Shown one piece after another: positions 55,876 through 64,000 of a DNA stretch of 64,000 nucleotides (within the stretch, counting starts at the first letter, position 1; each line of letters opens with the position of its first letter). The position numbers and the translations under genes were made by a program. The notes under the pieces are model-generated. The model did no database searches, was not told the DNA's origin, and saw only the letters and a list, made by a program, of their open reading frames with translations. Source of the stretch: Favolaschia claudopus (Eukaryota > Basidiomycota > Agaricomycetes > Agaricales > Mycenaceae); contig JAWWNJ010000141.1 of assembly GCA_037176885.1 (NCBI GenBank), positions 62,001 through 126,000 on the forward strand, read 5' to 3'.

Positions 55876-56182
55876 GTACAACTTACACTTTTAGCTACAA
55901 CTTTGTTGCACCGCCGGCAACTTCGAGCTGAATGGTAATTAGTATACAACCTCGCAGACGACAACTTTGAGGAGTGACAAGTTTGTGATGTGACAACCGA
56001 TTGTGATTCTATGCCGGCATCAACAACTTTCACTCTGCCAACAGTGTCGACAACAACTTTTTGTCCGCAATGGAACTCCGGCTACAACTCTTTCTGGAGG
56101 CAACTTCTTTTGTATACAACTTGGGATTGCAACAATCGTCTGGCTACAACTGAATCTGGCGACAACTTTGTCTGGTGGCAGC
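55876..56182. repeat. Degenerate array of ACAACTTT units, about 16-bp period
   Basis: ACAACTTT or a close variant occurs about fifteen times. In the right half the spacing is regular: near 56082, 56099, 56114, 56129, 56144, 56160 and 56175. The fuller unit is CTGGCGACAACTTTGT. The left half is more diverged and looser in spacing (15-22 bp). The last two units belong to the dispersed repeat shared with 24478-24890. Confidence 0.65.
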
Positions 56183-58240
56183 TTTTGACTTAGGAAAAGT
56201 TTTGGTTTCTGTTTCGGACTCTTAGTTTGATCTCTCCTCACTAAACTATATGCGGGAAATGCCAAAAATCTCTTTTCAACGATTGAGGGCATGCTATTTA
56301 TGAGCCATGCGGCTGATTTACCTCGCATGATTTTACCGGGGCCGCTGGTCGCGCCTTATTACGACTTTGGGCTCCCAGTCGATCGGCGTCATACGCAGAT
56401 CGTCATACTTTATTTGGATTGCCCTGGCCGCCTCTCTCTCGCAATCAGCCTTATCTCAGCCGCTGCACAGCACACAGGTGATACATCAGCCCATCACCAA
56501 GCATCTCTCTTTCACCAGAACGACATCCTACGACGTCCACTCCTTTATTTTGGCTAGATACCTATGCTGTGGGCGTCGAGAGGAAAAAATATTAATTCCC
56601 AAAAAAGGAAAGAAGGAGGGAGAGGAGAGGAGAGATAAGAGAGAATCTCATTGTTTTTTGTGGCTCAAACTCGGTGTATCTGGTGGTTGTTCTCAATGTA
56701 TGAAGATGTTCAATTTTGCTATTTTTTTCCGGCGCCTGCGGCGCGCAATGCGTTATTTGGCCTGTCGGCCACGTAAAGGACAGATATTCGTGTGAAACTG
56801 CCGTTTTGAGCTCTATCCACCGTTCACCGGGCCCGGTCGCGTGGTTGATCTGGATACCTCTGCCCCCAATTGGTTTTTTCCGCGGCCGGCATGACATGAC
56901 CAAACCGCAAACTTGACTTGTTCAACTATCAAAACGGGTGCCTCGCGCGCCTCCTTTCAAGCAATTGCCTTCGGGGGTAAGCTCACCAGATTGTCTCTCG
57001 TGAAAATCCGACCATTTACGAGGTAAAAACAGCTCAAAAGCTTTGCGAATCGAGTGCAGCATTTAATTTTCAACTTCAAGTTGACTTCTTTAAATTGTTG
57101 AGTTCTTCTGGAGATGCAATTAATAAATGACCTGTGCTATTCTTCTTTGTTAGAGATTCTCATAAATGCTACACTTTTCAGTCACTGTAATTGCTGTTGT
57201 TTGATATCCTGTCTCCCGGCCAAATCTCAACATCAATACAATTTATTTTACATTTGAGCTGCACTTGCAACTCATTTGTTGTAGTAAATACCTCTCGCTA
57301 TCAAAGTCTTACCTTTGACTGCCATTTGATTGAATGTCTATCTGGCAAAGCAAGCTTGATTCTGACCTTGAAGCGGCAAAATCAGCATCTCGGTCTTCTC
57401 GGGGAGCACCAAACGTCCCAAAATCCGTTTCGAACTTGAACCACATTTGAATCAAGGTACTCACTGGATACTACTAGTTATTTTCCGGTGCGCTTCCTTA
57501 CCACTAAACTCAGTGGAACATTTGTTGGACTGAACATTGCTGGATGCTAAATTGGTCATAAACTAACATTTAGATTGTTGGTAGCAAGCAAAGCAGAGCA
57601 TTCAAGTTATGCACATTTGCAAACTGTGAAGTTTTGAACACGAAAGTCCAGCCAAGAGGTGTTCACCGGCAAAAGCCGAGACACAGCCTTGGGAGGGAGG
57701 GTGGCTCCCGGACCTCTTATTTCACTTTTTGGACAAAGTTGCGGAATGCTTCAAAACCACGTTTGGGAGGGTCAAGAAAAAAAGAGCGAAAAAATGTAAT
57801 AGATTACATAATACTAACCATCTGCCGAGTTCCCCGACCCAAGCCAGATGGAGGAAATTTTCTGCCAGAAAGGCGCAAAAAACCAAGGGATCATTTCACG
57901 ACCGGTTTTTGGCGGCAAATTATTCCCAAACCAGGCACTTTCAAGCGAAAGTATCCTCAGATCGTGAGAAAACTGTCAATAAATTACCGTATTAGGCAAG
58001 CTTACATCAGCATTACGTAGCCAGGGAGGGGCAAGAGGCTCTTAAGTCACTTTTCCGACGTTGTATGGAAAATTTTAAGAATGAACACCTCTTGAGTCCA
58101 GCGGCAATGATACCCATCGCGGAACAACCCGATTAGGCGATATCTTGACGTAATCGAGCTATCCCGAGGTATCCACCCACAGCATAGGTATCTAGCCTTT
58201 ATTTGCATCCAGCCCTTCCACGCCTTCTACTGCCTCCGCT
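56160..58240. repeat. Dispersed repeat, copy B, split by an insertion
   Basis: 56160-56551 and 58205-58240 together match copy A (24478-24890) in inverse orientation, with the 56552-58197 element between them. The join falls within TTTATTTTTGCATCCAGCCC-like sequence of copy A. Confidence 0.75.
56552..58197. mobile_element. hAT-like non-autonomous element (1646 bp)
   Basis: GGCTAGATACCTATGCTG, continuing to GTGGG, forms a perfect 22-bp inverted repeat with the right end. Flanking 8-mers TTTATTTT (56544-56551) and TTTATTTG (58198-58205) differ by one base and fit a hAT-type 8-bp duplication. Copy A of the host repeat at 24.5 kb shows the uninterrupted site. The interior has no recognisable transposase. 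Confidence 0.82.
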
Positions 58241-58409
58241 TACGAAGCGCCGGAAGTTCGCACTTCGATTTCAGTTTTCGGGGCCAAGATCGTGCGTTCG
58301 AGTCTTGCTGCTCGCACTTTTATCTATATTATCCTATTTCTGTATGCCTATTCCTGAGCTTTATCACCTCCAAGGCATCCACAGCAGGACCCCGGTTTAT
58401 CCCTTTGGA

Positions 58410-58499
58410 GGCTAGGTCCCGTCGGACCCAAATCGGCCGATTTTTGTCCGGACGATTTTTGGGCGAAAGTTACAATTTTTGTCCGGACAGGACCTAGCC
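58410..58499. mobile_element. Minute palindromic element (90 bp)
   Basis: GGCTAGGTCCCGTCGGAC at the left pairs with GTCCGGACAGGACCTAGCC at the right, and GTCCGGAC recurs inside. Such very short fold-back sequences are often end-to-end deletion products of DNA elements. No target duplication seen. Confidence 0.6.
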
Positions 58500-58621
58500 T
58501 AGTACATAGCGTTTTTTTCCGTTCCCCGCGCTTTGGGCGTATTTCTACGCTATTTTACAACTCCCAGAACAAATTTTCGCGGCTATAATGCTAATTACAA
58601 GATTACAGACTGATTTGAATA

Positions 58622-61600
58622 TTATTCATCCCCTTCCTCGCCCGAATCTTCGCCCGCACCGTCCGCAGACTTCTTTCCTCTCTTGCGAAACAATTTTTCC
58701 GCCACCTCGAACTTGGCTGAACCCCGAAGGAGCAACTTGAACCGGTTGGCATCCTCCAATCGAAGCTCGACGCCGGAGGGAATAGTCTTGGGAGATCCGG
58801 ATAGTAAGCATATAAATTGGTAAGGCTGAATATGAGCAAACTGCTTGGTTTGAACAACTGCAGTAGCAGTGGGGATTGCTCTGAATTGTGCGCCATGACC
58901 GTGTTCGTAGACCTGAACCGAAATTTTTGAGAGTGCCGAGATATTCGATGATTCCGTCACAGGTTCATGTTTTCCATATTTGCCGCCACCCTTCGAATAC
59001 ATCTCGAATACTAGAAGACAAATTTCGGCTTGGGATTGTGTAGTAGATAGCAAAATGGATATTTACCGTGTCCAACCATCAGTCCGCGACTGGTGTATAT
59101 CACTCCGAAGTCACCGATAGAGATTGGGCGTAAGGGTGTTACACGAGCGGCAATTACCTCGGGGAGGCTCGGCACGCCTGCTTTCGTGAAGATAGTCTTG
59201 CGTTTGGCGGCGGCCTGTAATTTCGTTGCTAAGCAGACATCAAAAAAGTTTAACGAATAATACCTTTTTCGCGATGGCGGTTGCAGCCAATGCAGCGTTT
59301 GCCGCATTCCCGGCAAGTGCTGCCCTCTCGGCAGTCTTCGACTCGCTTCCCCCCGGGGCTGAGGCGCGCCAACGAGCGGCTCGTTCGAGACCGGTGCCCG
59401 TCGCAGTGTCCTGTTCCTCTTTCAGAGCGAGATGGAACTTACGGATGAGTTGCTGCCGCAACGAGCGCTCCTTTGCCTTTTCTGAGTCCGCGCTATCTCC
59501 AACTCGTGTCCTCACCCCGACCGCGGCTTGAATTGTTTGATGACGGCGCCGTAAATCCACAAGGTAGTCGAAATCAAGGTTGTCTGGTACAGGCGCACCT
59601 CGACCCAATGGTTTTGAAGGCTCAGTAACGGAAAGGGCAGGGAGCTCGATAGCGGCCTGTTCCTCTGCAATAATTTCATCCAATACCTCTGGTACAGCAT
59701 CGATGTCTGGAAGACGATGGCTTTGCGAGTTGTGTTAGCGGCGATATCTACGTTTCACGACAACGATAAGACGTACATTTGCATGATGTCATCAGCGGAG
59801 AGGGCGAGAGCGGCAGAGGTTAAGTCCAAAAGCTCTGCGTTTTCCGCCCGGCTGCGCACAACATCCTCGTCACTCGCCCTATCAATGAGTTCCTGCAATT
59901 CCTGCGCAGACGAGATGCTTTCTGCATAGTCCGACTCGTCTGAACCCTCCCCGTCATCATACCAACTAGAGATGCTCGGTAAGACAGCTTGGTCGACAAT
60001 TTTGCCTGGATGTAACTGTGAAGGGACGAGACCGAGCAAGGCAAGCAAGCTATCAGCTTCTTCTGAAGCTTCCAAAGCAATTTCGGATATGGTGGCGTCG
60101 TCGGGAAAAGAGGAGAGCGGGAGGACGTCGATTCCAGTAGTGTCGAAGTACGTGTGCGCATAACCTGTAGCACGACTTTTGGGGTCGGATGCTTTCCCGC
60201 GGAGAACGGCAGCGCGAAGCTTCACCCGGAGTTTGGGGATGAGGTATATGAAGTCCAGCATCGTGAAGTCTTTGACGATTCGACGTGCTTCACCAAAGAC
60301 ATGCTCGCATGCCTCGCTCGAATGAAGCCATGGAAGGAGAGGGAAAACACAGCCAAGATGGTCGCGGTGGGTGTATAGAAGTGCCATAGAAGTGCCAGGT
60401 ATCCATCGATGATAATGCGGGTGATGTCTTCAGCCTCGTGTGAGAGGAAATAGACGGATTTAGGGTAGTCGGCGAGTTTAAGGAAAGACCTCCAAGAGTC
60501 GAGGAAGTAGCGTGCACGAAGAACGAGCTAGACTCGTTCCGCATGATCTATAGACCTATTCTGGTAGGCGTCAATCAATTCCCCGAAGACGAAGAGATAA
60601 ACAATTTCCCCAAGATATTCGGGATGGTGATCTGCCAGGTATTTGAGCGTGTCCGCAGAAAATAATCTTGCCGCCGCGTTGTCATCTTGACGGTCCATTT
60701 TGATGACGTCTCGATGGTAAAGAGGGGAACCGTCAGCGAAGGCCATCTCACAGATGCGAGAGTAGATTGCGGTGTGACTCCCCAAAGTCAGTAGCTTTGC
60801 CCCAGAGAAAAGATTATTCCGCAAGGTTTTGAGGCAATGCTTCGAGTCCTGTATCATGCAGATTAAGCGGCCCCGGACGACTGCTATGGTGATACGCAAC
60901 GGTGGGCCTTTCCCGCGTGGGTCTTCTATGAGGTATTCACGTCTGTCTGACGCCTGATTCACGAACATTTCTTGAACTCGACGCTCGGTTGCGGTGCCAT
61001 CGCAGGCGTACGAAATTATGTTGATGTTGTGGTCTATCAGCCCGTGCACGACCTGGTTCAGATACTGGAGAAGAGTTCCTGCCGTCAGATCGTTCCCAAT
61101 CGGCAGAGCCGCAACGATGATAGGAGTTATGCCGGGGAGGGGGATTGTAAGACACCAGACACGAACCTCAAGTGTTGATTGTCAGCCTAGGTCGACGTAT
61201 CAAAGTCCACTCACTTTAGTCGCCTTCTTTGCCTTCGCTGCGGCAAGTACTTCTTTTACCTGATCCGGGTTGGCGACTCGTAGCGGCCCATCCGTCCCCC
61301 CAACGAGAACGTGCGAGTCCTTCTCTTTATCCCAATACAATCGAAACGACGCAAATAACTTGGTGTCGTCACAGCTTAGATTTACTGGACCGTCGTAGTT
61401 CAGCGCAGCTAGGTGTTCCGCAACGAGTTGAAAGTTGCGTTCTGAGATATCCATAGGAAATCGCGGTTCGCGCGCTTCTTTGGCCCTGATTGAATAATGA
61501 GTTGGTGGGTACAACGCCTAAGGAGAGAAGGAAAATTTAATCTACCGAAAGCTTCGCTCGCTACGTCCGGGAAGATGCTCCTGGAAAGCGCGATAGGCAG

Positions 61601-62907
61601 CGGGGCTGTTAATCCGGATGATGTTGCAGAACTCGTCGTATGCAGGAGCATATTTAAAGTTCTGCATACCAACCCCTCGCTCTTCCCGATCCGTTTGCGT
61701 GGCCATCGCCTCAACGAGCCCGTTGAAGACCTCGTTTTTGTATTTACCGGCAAGAACGCCTTCGGCATAGCGAACGCACGGAGTATGCTTCGCATCCTGG
61801 GATAGGAAATGAGAGAGGTATGCAATACAGACTTTATGCCAGACGACGTACCGGGTGTTCTATTATCTCTCTCAAGCCAACACAGCGACCATACAATTCG
61901 CCGAGGATTTGGTTTCGAAAGCGATGGTTGGTGAAGATGAAGTGGTGAGGATTCGAGGGGCCTTTCTTCTTCAGTGCGCGTTTGAAAGCTCTGTTGTTGA
62001 TTAGCGACCTGCAAGTGGGACAAGGTAGAGTTCGAGGTTTCCGCTCCGGTACGGTCTTCTCACAAGCGACAGAAAATACGCGGAGTCCAGCATGATCATT
62101 CCTCCATTTCTGCTCGTGGTATTGGGTGTCGCGAACGTCCTTATGGCGCGAAGAGGAGAGTTTCGAGAATGGTTTTTTGAATTGTTCCATCGCGATTTTG
62201 AACACAGATCGAGAACCTCCCCCCGCAGCGCTGGTTCGCCTCAAGTACCGCTGGACATCGGAAATATCGTCGTCGGTGACTCCAGGACAAGGTTTAGGGA
62301 CGGTCGCGGACTTGTTTTTCCCCGGTTTCAACGATTTGAGCCGATTAGCAGCCGAGTTGGCTATTTTCTTCAACGTTGACATTCCAGCGTCGTCGTGCAT
62401 GATTGCACAGTCACCCTTCTCACAGTGTTTTCTGAACCGCGAGACTTCGTAGGGCAGCCTGCCTTTGATCTTCGAGCCACAGACCGAGTGCCGAATACGA
62501 CGCATCTCTTGCACATCCGTATCGCCCATGAATTCGGCGTGCGGATCAATTTCCAGACAGGCGTCCTTGAAGTCTTGCCAGCGTTTGGGGTGGCTCGGTT
62601 CGAGGTGGAGGACTCCCGCCTTCAATTTGTTCATCAGCTCCCTCGCAGCCTTCGAAGATTTGCTGCCGCCGACGTTGGGCGGCGTTGGCGCGCGCGCCTT
62701 CTTCAACTTCTTCGTGGGAACACTGCTACTGTCACTCGCTCCGTCATCCTGCTTTGGACGGCCTCGTTTCTTGGGTGGAGGATCGGGGGCATATTTCTCT
62801 GTGCCCTTTTTCGATCCCCTGAAGAAACCCAACAACGAGCTTTGCTTGCTCGGTTTGGGAGGAGGGACGGGGGGTTTGTTGATCGCCTCTGGTGGGTCCA
62901 CGTCCAT
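58622..62907 (-). pseudogene. P-element/THAP9-like transposase candidate, seven exons, inactivated
   Basis: Exons 61852-62907, 61546-61796, 61215-61485, 59777-61166, 59264-59720, 59067-59214 and 58622-59010, introns 48-60 nt, all phases consistent. The N-terminus is basic and Pro-rich, then a Cys/His cluster (PYEVSRFRKHCEKGDC), a CPTC motif and a helical region (NFKYAPAYDEFCNIIR). The core has LSCDDTKLF, SYACDGTATERRVQEMF, MIQDSKHCLKTLRNN and SSEACEHVFGEARRIV. Their order and spacing recall the RNase H fold of P-type transposases (Asp, DG, D-H-LK-RN, then a late Glu). The C-terminus is acidic. A TAG at 60528-60530 and an 11-bp tandem duplication at 60376-60397 destroy the frame. Without the duplication the exons total 3951 nt, an exact multiple of three. 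Family placement is by motif only. Confidence 0.65.
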
Positions 62908-62976
62908 CGCTCGCAGGATTGGCCTGAGCTTCACGAGAGAGAGGATTCGTAAGCAAGCCATTGATATATTGGGCAT

Positions 62977-64000
62977 GAACTTCAAAACGAAGCTCGCTGC
63001 ACTCCGCTCAAAGGCGAGGGAGCCAAGGCAGCCCCTACATAACTACAGGATACAGAACAAAACCGTAGCTATGTGAGTGCGCAGAAAATAGCAAAACTAA
63101 CTAGGAGTGGGTGGGTGGGCACGAGAAAAGAGGGATGACGGCGACGGGGGGAGAAGACTAGTAGCAGGGGACGAGACTCAGGGTCATGGAGGGGGACTGG
63201 ACAAGGGAAAGTCTCAAAGAGACGGAGTCGCCGCGCCAAAAGCGCGATGTGCGGAGGTGGGCGAGACGAAGAGAATGAGGAGACATGTGACTGATGAGAT
63301 CACCTTTTGCCAATCCCCTTGGTCTGCCAGACCATCCATGTCCGCTCCCTCTGCACCTGTCGACTCAGCATCTTCGGCAACAGAGAAACCTTCTGATGAC
63401 GTGGTCCCCCATCCTCCCAATTCGTCCCCCGAGCTTGGAAACTGTGAGCCCTCTTCCCCAAGCAATGACCCCGCCGATGTGTACTCGCTCGACTCGAAGC
63501 CTCTTGTGCTGTCTCTCCCTGCGCCCTCGTCTTCGCTTCCGCTACTATCACCGTCATCGTTAACCTCCCCACCACCGCCGTCCGCATCCCCATCCCCATC
63601 GCTATCACCGTCATCGCCGCCGCCGCCGCCGCCGCTTCCCATGCTGCCAGCTTCATCATCTTCCGACCATGCCGCTCGTCCGAGAAGGACGTCCGAGTTG
63701 CAGGACAGCGACGCCTCACTGGATTGAATTGAGAGGGAGTCGTCTGGAGGATTCAAAAGGTCTGTTATTCTAATGCGAGTGTGCTGTTCTGACGGCGGTA
63801 TATCTGCAAAGTTCTCAACGTATGAACATCAGCCTCTCCATGCCGGGTTAAACTTGATTTCGTTGGTTGTAGTACCATGAAAAGAGCTTCTCAGAGGAGG
63901 CTTATCAATGTTTTCGCCCGCTTTCTCATCCGACTGCTAGAGGCATGCGCTCGCTACGTCGCCGGTCGAGGCATTCAGGTCTTCAAAATTCTCCCAATTC
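62977..64000. other. Low-complexity, coding doubtful
   Basis: Both strands are open over 63214-63756 because the sequence is built of simple triplets (CCGCCGCCGCCG, TCACCGTCATC). One strand gives Ser/Pro-rich, the other Gly/Asp-rich sequence. Neither shows introns, domains or a link to the transposase-like gene next door. From 63760 to the end nothing is assignable. Confidence 0.35.

Noticed and set aside
58290..58325. GCGTTCGAGTCTTGC, a B-box-like word followed by TTTT, as a possible tRNA gene
   Set aside because: No A box at tRNA spacing and no pairing acceptor or anticodon arms.
63214..63756. Overlapping long frames on both strands encoding Ser/Pro-rich and Gly/Asp-rich proteins
   Set aside because: Open because of simple triplet repeats; no domain, splice site or context supports either strand.

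Overview
The window looks like repeat-rich nuclear DNA of a mushroom-forming basidiomycete (Agaricomycetes). The evidence is: GT-AG introns of about 43-60 nt in every spliced gene that can be followed, a DUF6589 gene of the type common in that class, Ty3 and Ty1/copia retrotransposon pieces, a non-LTR element, fungal Tc1/mariner transposases, and a very high load of short inverted-repeat elements. No rRNA, convincing tRNA gene, CRISPR array, operon or bacterial-style gene organisation was seen. The species cannot be named from this sequence.

Layout: 1-3.5 kb is a GC-rich, gene-free tract of decayed interspersed repeats. 3.9-8.2 kb is a nest of small DNA transposons, including a Tc1/mariner DDE transposase gene broken by two later insertions. 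9.1-11.0 kb is a truncated non-LTR retrotransposon. 11-20 kb is mostly non-coding, with a small spliced gene of unknown function and several inverted-repeat elements. 20-24.2 kb holds a decayed 44-bp tandem repeat, a Ty3-type gag relic and a small spliced BED-finger gene. 25.5-35.0 kb is the most striking region: diverged inverted repeats of about 0.7 kb enclose two divergently transcribed genes, a RecQ-like helicase and a DUF6589 protein. 37.2-38.5 kb carries the only likely housekeeping-type gene, an MRG-domain (EAF3/MRG15-like) protein. 38.7-55.3 kb is a dense set of TA-flanked elements, two copia relics and pieces of a coiled-coil gene. 56-58 kb is a dispersed repeat split by a 1.65-kb element. 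58.6-62.9 kb is a seven-exon gene whose product resembles P-element/THAP9-type transposases, inactivated by one stop codon and an 11-bp duplication.

Almost everything recognisable is mobile DNA at some stage of decay. At least twelve short elements have matching termini and a TA duplication, and four others resemble hAT-type insertions. The MRG gene is intact across its conserved domain although one intron has taken up repeat DNA. The best candidate for an undescribed system is the 25.5-35.0 kb helicase/DUF6589 unit, here a probably inactive copy because both genes carry frameshifts.

All family assignments come from reading translated sequence and recalled family motifs. No database search was run. 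Exon limits were placed by hand from splice sites and reading-frame continuity.
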